Shown: piece by piece, positions 15,691 to 25,097 of the stretch | How the letters are laid out: every line of letters starts with the position of its first letter | How positions within the stretch are numbered: position 1 is the stretch's first letter | Assembly: GCA_903934295.1 (NCBI GenBank) | Contig: CAIZNI010000020.1 | Location: 186,001 to 250,000 of the forward strand | Direction: 5' to 3' | DNA: 64,000 bases | Origin: an uncultured beta proteobacterium | GTDB lineage: Bacteria > Pseudomonadota > Gammaproteobacteria > Burkholderiales > Burkholderiaceae_E | Notes under the pieces: model-generated | The model's database searches: none | Told to the model about the DNA's origin: nothing | Seen by the model: the letters and a program-made list of their open reading frames with translations, nothing else | Position numbers and translations under genes: made by a program

Positions 15691-17229
15691 ATGATGTCGA
15701 ATGTGGTTTCCCTGATCCGACGCCCGACGCTGCGCCTGAACCCCGCTGACGATGTCGTCATCGCCGCCCGTCCGCTGGCGGCGGGCACCCGGGTCGAGGC
15801 CGAGGGCGTGACCTGCGCACAGGCCATCCCGGCGGGCCACAAGCTGGCGGTTCGCGCGGTGGCCAAAGGCCAGGCGGTCAAGCGATACAACCAGATCATC
15901 GGCTTTGCGACCCGCGACATCGCGCCGGGCGACCATGTGCACACGCACAACCTCGCCTTCGAGATGTTCGAGCGCGACTACGCGGTCGGGGTCGACCTCA
16001 AGCCCACGCCGGTGCCCGCGCAATCGGCCACCTTCATGGGCATCGTGCGCGCCGACGGCCGGGTGGCGACCCGCAACTACATCGGCGTGATCTCGACGGT
16101 GAACTGCTCGGCATCGGTCTCCAAGTACGTCGCGGCGCATTTCACCCCCGAGCGCCTGGCTGATTTTCCGAATGTCGACGGCGTGGTGCCGATCACCCAC
16201 TCCTCGGGCTGCGGCATGGCGTCGGCCGGCGAAGGGATCGACCTGCTGCGCAAGACGATCGCGGGCTACTGCCGGCATGTGAACTTCGCCGGCGTGGTGA
16301 TCATCGGGCTCGGCTGTGAGGCCAACCAGATGGACGCGCTGTTCCAGGCCGAGCAGATGCACGAAGGCACGCTGCTCAAGCCGCTGGTGATCCAGACCAG
16401 CGGCGGCAGCCGCAAGACGGTGGAGGCCGGGGTCGCCGCGGTCGCCTCGATGCTGCCCGCCGCCAATGCGGTGCAGCGCCAGCGCGTGCCCGCCAGTCAC
16501 ATCACCATCGGCCTGCAGTGCGGCGGCTCGGACGGGTATTCGGGCATCACCGCCAACCCGGCGCTGGGCGCGGCCTGCGATCTGCTGGTCTCGCACGGAG
16601 GCACGGTCATCCTGTCGGAGACCCCGGAGATTTACGGCGCCGAACACCTGCTCACCCGCCGCGCGGTCTCGCAGGCGGTGGCCGACAAGCTGATCGCCCG
16701 CATCCGCTGGTGGGAGGACTACACCGAGCGCAACGCCGGCAGCATGGACAACAACCCGTCGCCCGGCAACAAGGCGGGCGGATTGACCACCATCCTGGAA
16801 AAATCGCTGGGCGCAGTGGCCAAGGGCGGCACCACCAACCTGGTCGATGTGGTCGAGTACGCCGACCCGGTCACCGCACGGGGCTTCGTCTTCATGGACA
16901 CGCCCGGCTACGATCCGGTCTCGGCCACCGGCCAGGTCGCCGGCGGCGCCAACCTGATCTGCTTCACCACCGGTCGGGGATCGGTCTATGGCTGCAAGCC
17001 GTCGCCCTCGATCAAGCTGGCCACGAACACCCCGCTGTACGAGCGGATGACCGACGACATGGACATCAACTGCGGCGAGATCGTCGATGGCACGGTCAGC
17101 GTCCAGGAGAAGGGGCGGCAGATCTTCGAGCTGATCCTGAAAGTCGCCAGTGGCGAGGCCACCCGCAGCGAAGCGCTGGGCATGGGCAACGACGAGTTCG
17201 TGCCCTGGCAACTCGGCGCGGTGATGTAG
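15691..17229 (+). CDS. UxaA-family (altronate/galactarate-type) sugar-acid dehydratase
   Basis: A 512-residue fusion of an N-terminal SAF domain (about 15-105) and the UxaA C-terminal domain. The TNC-like motif STVNCSASV, THSSGCGM, the GLGCEANQ segment, LQCGGSDGYSG and the FTTGRGSVYG region are typical of iron-dependent altronate and galactarate dehydratases, which remove water from aldonic or aldaric acids to give 2-keto-3-deoxy acids. It is the last gene of the dctQM unit. Together with the divergent SDR and FAH enzymes it supplies the dehydration step of a dehydrate-oxidise-hydrolyse route. The stereochemistry of the substrate cannot be read from the sequence. Confidence 0.9.
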   Translation: MMSNVVSLIRRPTLRLNPADDVVIAARPLAAGTRVEAEGVTCAQAIPAGHKLAVRAVAKGQAVKRYNQIIGFATRDIAPGDHVHTHNLAFEMFERDYAVGVDLKPTPVPAQSATFMGIVRADGRVATRNYIGVISTVNCSASVSKYVAAHFTPERLADFPNVDGVVPITHSSGCGMASAGEGIDLLRKTIAGYCRHVNFAGVVIIGLGCEANQMDALFQAEQMHEGTLLKPLVIQTSGGSRKTVEAGVAAVASMLPAANAVQRQRVPASHITIGLQCGGSDGYSGITANPALGAACDLLVSHGGTVILSETPEIYGAEHLLTRRAVSQAVADKLIARIRWWEDYTERNAGSMDNNPSPGNKAGGLTTILEKSLGAVAKGGTTNLVDVVEYADPVTARGFVFMDTPGYDPVSATGQVAGGANLICFTTGRGSVYGCKPSPSIKLATNTPLYERMTDDMDINCGEIVDGTVSVQEKGRQIFELILKVASGEATRSEALGMGNDEFVPWQLGAVM

Positions 17230-17238
17230 GCACGGCAA

Positions 17239-17261
17239 GGGTCCGCGCAGCGCGCGGACCC
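17239..17261. terminator. strong hairpin after the dehydratase gene
   Basis: GGGTCCGCGC (17239-17248) pairs perfectly with GCGCGGACCC (17252-17261) around an AGC loop, 10 bases after the dehydratase stop codon. No T-run follows, so it may act only with Rho or as an mRNA end-protecting structure. It also lies between convergent transcripts. Confidence 0.5.
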
Positions 17262-17324
17262 GGGTCGGCGGACCCGCTGTCTGCGGGCGCCGGCCGGGTC
17301 CCGGAAAGATGACAGGCGAGCGCA

Positions 17325-20300
17325 TCAGTCCCCCGGCAGCAGGACGCCCGGGAACGGATCGACAGATCCGTCATGGGACAGGCCCGCGAGGAAATCACGG
17401 CGGTTGGCGGCGGCCTGCCCGGCGCTGTAGTGAGCCGCAAGACGGGTACCGCGGGCATCGGCCGCCGAGGCCGCGAGGCCGGCCGAGCCCAGGCCAGCGG
17501 AGCGCGACCCCTGCGATCCGGGAACACCGAGTCCCAGACCGCGCAGCGCCTCATCGAGCACCGCCATCTTGTCGCGCCATTCGGCGTTCTTGCGGATCGT
17601 GTAGTTCGCCGCCGATTCGAGGGTCATCGACCGGGCAATCAGGGCCGCCTGGGTGTCGGCGCCGGTCCGCATGAACCGGCGAACCACCGATTCGATCTGG
17701 CTGAACGAGGCCAGCGGCCGGGTACCGAAATAGCGACCCAGCACCGCATGGGTTTCCTGCGCCATTCGCAGCGATCGCGCCTCGTTGACCGTGTAGTCGG
17801 GGAACGCGCGCAGCACCGACAGGCGCGGCGCGGCGCTGTTGATCACGTCATAGGTCTGGTCGGGATCATGGCCCGCGCCGGCATGGCCCAACCGGGGGCC
17901 GAAGGGGACATTGGCCGCGTCCCGGTGCGCAAAGCTGTCCTCGAACACATGCAGGTACTCGCCAAAGAACACCAGTCGCGCGCAGGCGGAGGCCAGCGGC
18001 GAGTGCGCGGCCGCCAGCAGGCGATCGAGTTGCGGGCTGCGCGGATCGCGGTAGCGCAGCGCCGCATCGGCGGATCGGTCATGGCCGTCCATCACGAAGT
18101 GGTAGCGCTCGCGCGCGCGCAGGTTGAACGGACTCTCGGGACGGGTGAGCGGGTTGTCGTCGACATACTGCGAGGCCAGCGACACGATGTGCGCGCGCGG
18201 CGCCGACACCCCGGCCGCCCGGGCCAGGAAGTAGGTGAGGTAATAATGGACATCGATCTCGTACAGCCCGAAGGGATCGATTCGCCCGACCGGATCACCG
18301 CCGGCATAGGTCCGTTCATTGGGACCACCGGCCGGGCCCAGCGGATCGGGCTGTGCATAGCGTCCCTGCTCGGGGATGTAGCTGCGCCAGCCGTTCTCGT
18401 GGCGGCCGGTCTCGGGGTCGAACCATTGCCCGCTCAGCCGAAGCCCGGGATCGTCGGGGGGCCCGCCCGCTGCCTCACCGGCCGCGCGGACTGGTGGTGG
18501 ATCGCCGAACGCGCCGGCGCGGCTGCGCCAGACGGTGCGCCCCTGTTCGTCGAGCGCTCGCAGCGGTGCGCCACGCTGGTCGGCCAGCAACCATCGCACG
18601 GATGACAGCCGCCCCTGCTCGAAGCGCAGTTCGGCCAGCGGATGAGGGCCGAGGCGCACGATCCAGCGGCGCAGCCGGCCCTGGTGATCGGCCAGACCCG
18701 TCAGCAGGCCGTTGCGGTGAAGGTAGTGGGTGATGTCGTGCGGGTGCGAACCGACCACACGGCGCACCCGCAGACCATTGGCGTCGTAGTCATAGACCGC
18801 CAGCAGGCGTTCGTCGGCGAATGCCGCCAGTGCCCGGCCGTGAGGCCCGCGAAACACACCGCGCAGACGAGCGTCGCGCCAGGGATCATCACTGGCCGCG
18901 GCAAGTGGCAGACCCGCGAGCGCCGGGTCTGCGGGCGGCGGGTCCGCTGCACCCGACCCTGTCACGCGCTCGACCCCGATGTCGCCGCGCGGGCTGCGCG
19001 CCAGATGGCGCACGCGCCCGGCTCCGGATTCGCGGGTGATGCTCAGCAGCCGACCCTCGCGGTCATGACGGTAGCGGTCGACTTGCAGCACACCCGCGCC
19101 GGGCGGACCCATTCGCAGACGCACCAGCCGGTTGCCATTGGCGTCATGGGCGAAGCCCTCGGCGCCGCTGCGATCGGCGGCACCGATGAGGCGCCCCTGT
19201 GGGTCATAGGCATAGGCGAACGACTCGCCGTCGCGCTCGATGGCGATGATTCGCCCGAGCGCGTCGTAGCGCAGACGCTGATGCAGCACAGACTGCCGGC
19301 CAAGGGTCGCCGTCGTTTCGACCAGGCGGTCGTGTTCATCGCGATGCATCTCGACCCGGACCGAGTTGCCGGCCCGATAGCCCACCAGGCGGGGCGGATG
19401 CGACGCGCGGGACTGCCAGCGCAGGCTGTCGACCAGCACGCGCTGGCGGCCCTCGGCACTGCGCAGGACCAGCGAGGAGACTTGCCCGTCAGCGTCCCGA
19501 ACGAATCTCAGCACATGCCCACCGGGCAGATGTTCGGCGACCACCCTGGCGTGCGCATCGCGCTGCCAGACGCTGACCAGCGCCGGCGCGGCGACCGGCG
19601 CCGGCGCGCCACGCTCGCCGATCAGCACCGCCTCGGCCTGCAATCGGCCCTGCGCATCATGGTGATGCGCGATGGTCTGGACCGGGTCCGAGACCGCGAC
19701 CAGCCGGGTCCCCTGCCAGGTGTAGCGGACTACGTGCGGCTGCGCGGCATCGCCACGGGCCACCAGACGGCCCAGCGCGTCGCGGGTGAACGACTCGGTG
19801 GCGCCCGATTCATGGATCCGTCCCACCAGGTGCCCGGCTTCGTCATGCCGGTTCAGGGTGACCCCCTGTTGCGGACCGGCCTCGGCCACGCGATTGCCGA
19901 GATCGTCATGCCAGTAGACCGTCCGGGCACCCAGCGCATCGGTGAACACCGTCCGGCCGAACGGCGGCAGCGGCGGCGGCGCGAGACGCTCCGGCGAGCC
20001 GAAGGCCAGCGTTGCTGCCGAGGCGACCAACACGTCCGCGGCGTCCGGGGCGAGGCGGACCCGCCGACCGTCGGGATCGCGCCATCCGGTCAGGCGACCC
20101 TGCGGATCGTGCTCGAAGGTGCCGGACAGGCCCTGCGGCCAGGACACCGACACCAACCGCCCGGATTCATCGTGCCGCCAGCGAACGCGGTCGGCCTCGC
20201 CCGGCAGCGGGCCATCGATCCAGGCCAGCCGCCCGAGCGCCGCACCAGCCGCCTCGTAACCGAACCGGATGCTGCGTTCGACGCGCCGCCAGCGCGTGAC

Positions 20301-21776
20301 GCCCAATTGCGAATCCAGGCTGCCCAGATCGGGCGCATGACCCGACAGGGTGGTCGACACCACACGCCGATCGGCATCAAAGGACCAGCGCAGACTGCGC
20401 TCGCGACCGGGCGCCACCGAGGGATCGTGCACCGCCGCCAGGGGCGAGTCGGCCTGCCCGTTCAGGTACTCGAAGCGTCGCACCCAGATCCGTGCCGGGC
20501 GCCCGGGACCCGCGGCCAACCGGTGCGCCAGACGCAGGACGCGCCCGAGGGTGTCGCGCTGCCAGTCGAGCGACAGACCCTGGTCAAGCCAGTCTTCCCG
20601 CAAGACCCGCCCGAGGGCATCGTGACGCCGGACCACACCCGCCGGCGGACAGATCGGGCATCCCGGTCCGATGGCCTGCAGCAGCATCGGCCGATGCGGG
20701 TGCGCGAGATAACGCCAGCGATAACGGGTGACGGCGCCCGGCGGGTAGGTGACCGTGGTTTCGCCGGGCTCGCCCGCGCGCTCGGGCAGTCGGTAGTCGA
20801 CCGCGATCCCGGGTTGGCCGGTCATCCGGGAGGCGATCGCGCGGCCTTGTTCGTTGTAGCCGAACTCGCCGATCAGTTCCCCGTTCCCGTCGGTGATCCG
20901 GGTGAGTGCATGCGGGAGCCCGGGCGCCGAGTAGGCATGGTGGCGGGCGGTACCGTCGGCCTCCTGGACGCTGACCAGGAGGCCGTGCGCGTCGTGGACG
21001 TAGCGAGTCTGCCGGCCATCGGGATGGCGCAGGGCGACCAGGCGGCCGCGCCCATCATGGACCAGATGCAGGGCAACGCCGGCAGCATTGCGCACCGTCG
21101 CCAGCCACCCCGACGCCGGGTCGTAAACCAGTGCGATCCGGATGCCATGACCGTTGTCGACCGCGAGCAGCCGCCCCTGCCGGTCGAAATCGAGCACCCG
21201 CGCGTCGGGCAGTTGCCATCGCAGGCCACCGGCAGCCGCGTCGCCGCCCCCTGGCTCGATCTGGCCGGCCAGCGGATCGGCGCTGCGATGGACGATCCGT
21301 CCGCCTGCCAGCACCACCCGCCGAAACACCCGCCGGCGACCGTCGCCCTGGATCACCTGCCACTCGATGGCCGAACGCCGCACCAGCACCGTGTCCCAGC
21401 TGTGGCTCCAGCCCGGCCCCAGCGAGCGCGCGAAGCCGTTGCGAGAGTTGTAGTGGCGCGTCAATACCAGGCCATCGGGCCAGCGCGCGTCGGTGTGCCG
21501 AAGGTACTTGTTGCCGGTGACCAGGTCGATCGACGCCGCCGTGGCGGTCACCGGAGCATCGCCGGGCGGACTGGCGGGCTCATTGTCGAGCGCCTGCGCG
21601 CAGCGGGTTTCAGTCGGCCGGTTGTCCCCGCCCGCGGCACCGCAGACCTGAGCCTGGGCCGCACCGCCGACCACCAATCCGACCACCAGCTCGACCACCA
21701 ACCCGACCGCCAGGACCGCGCGCAGCACTTGCTGGCACCGCCCCGGAATGCCCCTTCCCCGCCACCCACGCGCCAT
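17325..21776 (-). CDS. RHS/YD-repeat protein with Sec signal peptide and phospholipase C-like C-terminal domain
   Basis: A 1483-residue protein. ATG 21776 begins MARGWRGRG and gives a signal peptide ending in AQA before VCGAAGG. A DUF6531-like N-terminal block (LVTGNKYL, GLVLTRHYNSR, GPGWSHSWD) is followed by many YD/RHS repeats (such as YDALGRI, YDPQGRLIG) and the RHS core end GRYAQPDPLG with YAGGDPVGRIDPFGL. The last ~312 residues (18263-17328) are unrelated: DVHYYLTYFLARAAG, SQYVDDN, RYHFV, GEYLHVFEDSFAH and GHAGAGHD give a His/Asp pattern resembling zinc-dependent phospholipase C/S1-P1-fold proteins (DUF6765-like). RHS proteins form cocoons around toxic tips. No VgrG, EagR or obvious immunity gene is nearby. 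Longer TTG start at 21842 possible. Confidence 0.85.
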   Translation of the reverse strand: MARGWRGRGIPGRCQQVLRAVLAVGLVVELVVGLVVGGAAQAQVCGAAGGDNRPTETRCAQALDNEPASPPGDAPVTATAASIDLVTGNKYLRHTDARWPDGLVLTRHYNSRNGFARSLGPGWSHSWDTVLVRRSAIEWQVIQGDGRRRVFRRVVLAGGRIVHRSADPLAGQIEPGGGDAAAGGLRWQLPDARVLDFDRQGRLLAVDNGHGIRIALVYDPASGWLATVRNAAGVALHLVHDGRGRLVALRHPDGRQTRYVHDAHGLLVSVQEADGTARHHAYSAPGLPHALTRITDGNGELIGEFGYNEQGRAIASRMTGQPGIAVDYRLPERAGEPGETTVTYPPGAVTRYRWRYLAHPHRPMLLQAIGPGCPICPPAGVVRRHDALGRVLREDWLDQGLSLDWQRDTLGRVLRLAHRLAAGPGRPARIWVRRFEYLNGQADSPLAAVHDPSVAPGRERSLRWSFDADRRVVSTTLSGHAPDLGSLDSQLGVTRWRRVERSIRFGYEAAGAALGRLAWIDGPLPGEADRVRWRHDESGRLVSVSWPQGLSGTFEHDPQGRLTGWRDPDGRRVRLAPDAADVLVASAATLAFGSPERLAPPPLPPFGRTVFTDALGARTVYWHDDLGNRVAEAGPQQGVTLNRHDEAGHLVGRIHESGATESFTRDALGRLVARGDAAQPHVVRYTWQGTRLVAVSDPVQTIAHHHDAQGRLQAEAVLIGERGAPAPVAAPALVSVWQRDAHARVVAEHLPGGHVLRFVRDADGQVSSLVLRSAEGRQRVLVDSLRWQSRASHPPRLVGYRAGNSVRVEMHRDEHDRLVETTATLGRQSVLHQRLRYDALGRIIAIERDGESFAYAYDPQGRLIGAADRSGAEGFAHDANGNRLVRLRMGPPGAGVLQVDRYRHDREGRLLSITRESGAGRVRHLARSPRGDIGVERVTGSGAADPPPADPALAGLPLAAASDDPWRDARLRGVFRGPHGRALAAFADERLLAVYDYDANGLRVRRVVGSHPHDITHYLHRNGLLTGLADHQGRLRRWIVRLGPHPLAELRFEQGRLSSVRWLLADQRGAPLRALDEQGRTVWRSRAGAFGDPPPVRAAGEAAGGPPDDPGLRLSGQWFDPETGRHENGWRSYIPEQGRYAQPDPLGPAGGPNERTYAGGDPVGRIDPFGLYEIDVHYYLTYFLARAAGVSAPRAHIVSLASQYVDDNPLTRPESPFNLRARERYHFVMDGHDRSADAALRYRDPRSPQLDRLLAAAHSPLASACARLVFFGEYLHVFEDSFAHRDAANVPFGPRLGHAGAGHDPDQTYDVINSAAPRLSVLRAFPDYTVNEARSLRMAQETHAVLGRYFGTRPLASFSQIESVVRRFMRTGADTQAALIARSMTLESAANYTIRKNAEWRDKMAVLDEALRGLGLGVPGSQGSRSAGLGSAGLAASAADARGTRLAAHYSAGQAAANRRDFLAGLSHDGSVDPFPGVLLPGD

Positions 21777-21931
21777 CGCCCGTCCCCCCTGCGCGGCGCG
21801 CGCTGCACCCCGCAGCGCGCCCACGGACGACAGGCTAGGCAACGCGAGGCTGCCGCACCATCGGCCAAAGGAACGGGGCGAAGAACTAGGCCGGGCGGAC
21901 GATCACCCGGCGCAGGCGGCGCAGACCGGGG

Positions 21932-23080
21932 TCAGCGAAGAATCAGGTTGTCGCGGTGAATCAGTTCGGGCTCTTCGGTGAAGCCGAGAATCGCTTCGAT
22001 CTCGGCGCTGGCCCGGCGCATGATCAGGCGGGTCTCCGAGCTGGAATAGTTGATCAGCCCGCGCGCGATCTCTCGACCCGCGCCGTCGCGGCAGGCGATG
22101 ACCTCGCCGCGCTCGAAATCGCCGCTCACCTCGGTGACACCGATCGGCAGCAGGCTCTTGCCATCACCGGTCAGCGCCTTGACCGCGCCCTCGTCCAGCG
22201 TGACCGAGCCGCGCAGCTGCAAGTGATCGGCCAGCCACTGCTTGCGCGAGGCCAGCCGCGGCGTGGACGCGATGAAGCAGGTGCCGATGTCCTCGCCCTG
22301 CGCGAGCCGCGCCAGCACCTGCGGCATGCGCCCGGAGGCGACCACGGTGTGCGCACCGCTGCTGGCCGCGCGCCGGGCCGCCAGCACCTTGGTGATCATG
22401 CCGCCCTTGCCGACCGAGCTGCCGGCCCCGCCCGCCATGTTCTCGAGGGCGGAATCACCGGCGCTCACTTGCGAGAGCAGACGCGCCTGCGGGTCCTTGC
22501 GCGGGTCGGCGGTGAACAGCCCCGCCTGGTCGGTGAGGATGATGAGCGCGTCAGCGTCGATCAGGTTGGTCACCAGCGACGCCAGCGTGTCGTTGTCGCC
22601 GAACTTGATCTCGTCGGTGACCACGGTGTCGTTCTCGTTGATGATCGGCACCACCCCGAGCTTGAGCAGGGTGAGCAGCGTCGAACGCGCGTTCAGGTAG
22701 CGCCGGCGATCGGCCAGATCTTCGTGGGTCAGCAGCACCAGCGCGGTCGGCAGCCCGAACTCACGAAAGCTGCTTTCATAGACTTGCGCCAGACCCATCT
22801 GCCCGACCGCCGCCGCGGCCTGCAGCTCGTGCATCTCGCTCGGGCGGCGCGCCCAGCCAAGGCGCTTCAATCCCTCGGCCACCGCACCGGAAGAGACCAT
22901 CGCCACCTGCTTGCCCGCGGCGCGCAGATGGGCGATCTGGCGCCCCCACTCGGCGATCGCCGCCGCATCCAGTCCCTTGCCGTCGTTGGTGACGAGACTG
23001 GAGCCAACCTTGACCACCACCCGGTTCGCTTCCGCCACCACCGCGCGAAAGGCCGGCCGATCGGACGACGCCCCTGTCAC
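21932..23080 (-). CDS. proB: glutamate 5-kinase
   Basis: A 382-residue enzyme phosphorylating L-glutamate to gamma-glutamyl phosphate, the first step of proline synthesis. The amino acid kinase domain shows [29 protein letters not shown] and FGDNDTLAS; the kinase is followed by a C-terminal PUA domain (about 285-365), the full-length bacterial arrangement. Its ATG overlaps the obgE stop codon by four bases, implying translational coupling in an obgE-proB unit, the usual order in betaproteobacteria. Proline feedback is expected from the family. Confidence 0.97.
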   Translation of the reverse strand: MTGASSDRPAFRAVVAEANRVVVKVGSSLVTNDGKGLDAAAIAEWGRQIAHLRAAGKQVAMVSSGAVAEGLKRLGWARRPSEMHELQAAAAVGQMGLAQVYESSFREFGLPTALVLLTHEDLADRRRYLNARSTLLTLLKLGVVPIINENDTVVTDEIKFGDNDTLASLVTNLIDADALIILTDQAGLFTADPRKDPQARLLSQVSAGDSALENMAGGAGSSVGKGGMITKVLAARRAASSGAHTVVASGRMPQVLARLAQGEDIGTCFIASTPRLASRKQWLADHLQLRGSVTLDEGAVKALTGDGKSLLPIGVTEVSGDFERGEVIACRDGAGREIARGLINYSSSETRLIMRRASAEIEAILGFTEEPELIHRDNLILR

Positions 23081-24225
23081 GGCGTGGGCTCGTCGGCCGC
23101 CGGGGCCGCCAGGGCCGCCAGGGCCGATACCGGCGCCGGCACGCTCGCCGCCACCGTGTCGAAGCGCGGATCGGCCTGCGCCGGCTCGGGCTCGCGCAGC
23201 GACTCGAGATACAGGTTGATCTCGAGCAGCATCTCCTCGCAGCCTTCGCGGGTCAGGCCCGAGATGGCGAACACCTTGTTCACCGGCAACGCATTGCGCC
23301 CGCGACCGCGGAATTTCTTCAGGAAGGCCTCGATGACCGCCGGGCGCTCCTGCGGCGGGATCATGTCGATCTTGTTCAACACCAGCCAGCGCGGCTTGTC
23401 GGCCAGCGACGGGTCGTACTTGCGCAGCTCCTTGATGATCGCCCGCGCATCGCGTGCCGGGTCGGCATCCGGGTCAAAGGGCATCAAGTCCACCAGATGC
23501 AGCAGCAGGCGCGTGCGCTGCAGATGGCGCAGGAACTGGTGACCCAGACCCGCGCCTTCGGCGGCGCCTTCGATCAGGCCCGGAATGTCGGCGACCACAA
23601 AACTCTTTTCCGGTCCGACCCGCACCACCCCGAGATTCGGGTGCAGCGTGGTGAACGGATAGTCGGCGATCTTGGGCCGGGCGTTGCTGACCGCGGCGAT
23701 CAGGGTCGACTTGCCGGCATTGGGCATGCCCAGCAGCCCGACATCGGCCAGCACCTTGAGCTCGAGACGCAGACGGCGCTGCTCGCCTTCGGTGCCGGCG
23801 GTGAACTGGCGCGGCGCGCGGTTCGTGCTCGACTTGAAATGGATGTTGCCCAGCCCGCCATCGCCCCCCTTGGCCAGCATCACCACCTGGCCGTGATGAT
23901 CCAGGTCGAACAGCAGTTCGCCGCTGTCCTCGTCATAGACGATGGTGCCCACCGGCATGCGCAGCGTGATGTCCTCGGCGGCCTTGCCGTACTGGTCGGA
24001 GCCGCGCCCGCGCTCGCCACCGCGGGCCAGATGCTTGCGCGCATAACGGAAGTCGACCAGGGTGTTGATGTTTCGGTCGGCGACCGCGAACACGCTGCCC
24101 CCGCGCCCGCCATCACCGCCGTCGGGTCCGCCGCGCGGAATGAACTTCTCGCGCCGGAAGGAAACCACGCCGGTACCGCCGTCGCCGGCCATGACTTCAA
24201 TGTGCGCTTCGTCGATGAATTTCAT
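23077..24225 (-). CDS. obgE: GTPase ObgE/CgtA
   Basis: A 382-residue ribosome-associated GTPase required for 50S assembly and stress response. The Gly-rich Obg domain ([29 protein letters not shown]) precedes the G domain with P-loop GMPNAGKST, switch [15 protein letters not shown] and NKIDM. The C-terminal tail is Ala/Pro-rich. ATG 24225 has GGAGG upstream on the minus strand and matches the family's conserved start, so an upstream in-frame start is rejected. A terminator hairpin lies between rpmA and this gene, so readthrough or an own promoter must supply expression. Confidence 0.97.
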   Translation of the reverse strand: MKFIDEAHIEVMAGDGGTGVVSFRREKFIPRGGPDGGDGGRGGSVFAVADRNINTLVDFRYARKHLARGGERGRGSDQYGKAAEDITLRMPVGTIVYDEDSGELLFDLDHHGQVVMLAKGGDGGLGNIHFKSSTNRAPRQFTAGTEGEQRRLRLELKVLADVGLLGMPNAGKSTLIAAVSNARPKIADYPFTTLHPNLGVVRVGPEKSFVVADIPGLIEGAAEGAGLGHQFLRHLQRTRLLLHLVDLMPFDPDADPARDARAIIKELRKYDPSLADKPRWLVLNKIDMIPPQERPAVIEAFLKKFRGRGRNALPVNKVFAISGLTREGCEEMLLEINLYLESLREPEPAQADPRFDTVAASVPAPVSALAALAAPAADEPTP

Positions 24226-24263
24226 GTTGCCTCCACCGGGTTGACGCGCCGGGTCGCCCAAAC

Positions 24264-24287
24264 AAAAAAGCCCCGCGCAGCGGGGCT
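24264..24287 (-). terminator. Rho-independent terminator between rpmA and obgE
   Basis: On the minus strand AGCCCCGC pairs with GCGGGGCT around a three-base loop and is followed directly by six T residues (A-run 24264-24269 on the plus strand). It lies 22 bases after the rpmA stop and 39 bases before the obgE start codon, so most rplU-rpmA transcripts should end here, with part reading into obgE-proB. Confidence 0.9.
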
Positions 24288-24309
24288 CATGGACCCGATC
24301 ACCGCGGCA

Positions 24310-24588
24310 TCACTGCGCCAGTTCTGCCTCAGGCAGCGGCAGGATGCTGACGATGCGCCGGTTCAGCGCGCCCTTGACGGCGAACTTCACCGATCCGTCG
24401 ATCAGCGCGTACAAGGTGAAATCCTTGCCGACGCCGACGTTCAGGCCAGGGTGGAACTGGGTTCCGCGCTGGCGGACGATGATCGAACCCGCCGAGACGG
24501 TTTCACCGCCGTAGGCCTTGATCCCGAGCATTTTCGGCTGGGAATCACGCCCGTTTCGCGTAGAGCCGCCGCCTTTTTTCTGTGCCAT
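24310..24588 (-). CDS. rpmA: 50S ribosomal protein L27
   Basis: A 92-residue protein beginning [16 protein letters not shown], the invariant N-terminus of L27 that reaches the peptidyl transferase centre. [13 protein letters not shown] and [12 protein letters not shown] are also diagnostic. It is co-transcribed with rplU, 12 bases upstream, and followed by an intrinsic terminator. The C-terminus (PLPEAELAQ) is slightly longer than the usual 85 residues. Confidence 0.98.
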   Translation of the reverse strand: MAQKKGGGSTRNGRDSQPKMLGIKAYGGETVSAGSIIVRQRGTQFHPGLNVGVGKDFTLYALIDGSVKFAVKGALNRRIVSILPLPEAELAQ

Positions 24589-24600
24589 GGTGCTTTCTCC

Positions 24601-24945
24601 TTACAGAGCCACGGGCGCCAGCGACTCGCCCAGTTCCGAGGCGATCTTGCTGATGACGACCTCGGTGTAGTTCTGGCGATGACCCTGGGTCTTGCGATAG
24701 TGCTTGCGACGGCGCATCTTGAAGATCATCACCTTGTCGTGACGACCCTGTGACAGCACCGTAACCGAAACCGTTGCCCCCGCCACCAGCGGGGACCCAA
24801 CGACGATGCTTTCGCCGCTGCCCACCGCCAGAACCTGGTCGAGGGTGATTTCGGTTCCGATGTCCGCCGGCATCTGTTCTATCTTGATCTTGTCGCCGGC
24901 TGCAACTTTGTACTGCTTGCCGCCGGTTTTTATGACCGCGTACAT
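24601..24945 (-). CDS. rplU: 50S ribosomal protein L21
   Basis: A 114-residue protein with the L21 start [14 protein letters not shown] and the C-terminal [14 protein letters not shown] segment that binds 23S rRNA. ATG 24945 is chosen over an in-frame codon upstream because it is the family's fixed start. The C-terminal extension after [11 protein letters not shown] is about ten residues longer than in E. coli. It is the first gene of the rplU-rpmA operon and diverges from ispB, as in most proteobacteria. Confidence 0.98.
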   Translation of the reverse strand: MYAVIKTGGKQYKVAAGDKIKIEQMPADIGTEITLDQVLAVGSGESIVVGSPLVAGATVSVTVLSQGRHDKVMIFKMRRRKHYRKTQGHRQNYTEVVISKIASELGESLAPVAL

Positions 24946-24981
24946 GGGAACCTCGATGAGGATGGATTGACTGAACCATAG

Positions 24982-25010
24982 ATTGTGGCAGTTGTCGGCG
25001 CCCACCGCAA
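24982..25010 (-). promoter_or_regulatory. candidate sigma-70 promoter of rplU-rpmA
   Basis: On the minus strand TTGCGG (25010-25005) is followed after exactly 17 bases by CACAAT (24987-24982), placing a transcription start about 30 bases before the rplU ATG. The -10 box is imperfect, so this is a reading of spacing and position. Confidence 0.4.
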
Positions 25011-25097
25011 GCCGAGAAGGCCCGTGCCCGATCGGCGGACCGACCGGAAGAGGCCGCAGGCGCCCGCCCGCGGCGACCGCCTATAATCAACGACCTC

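Noticed and set aside
14419-17325. 968-codon minus-strand open frame
   Set aside because: Mirror of dctM and the UxaA-family gene with a His/Asp/Gly/Arg-rich composition typical of shadows.
18642-21959. 1105-codon plus-strand open frame
   Set aside because: Mirror of the RHS gene, without any domain motif.
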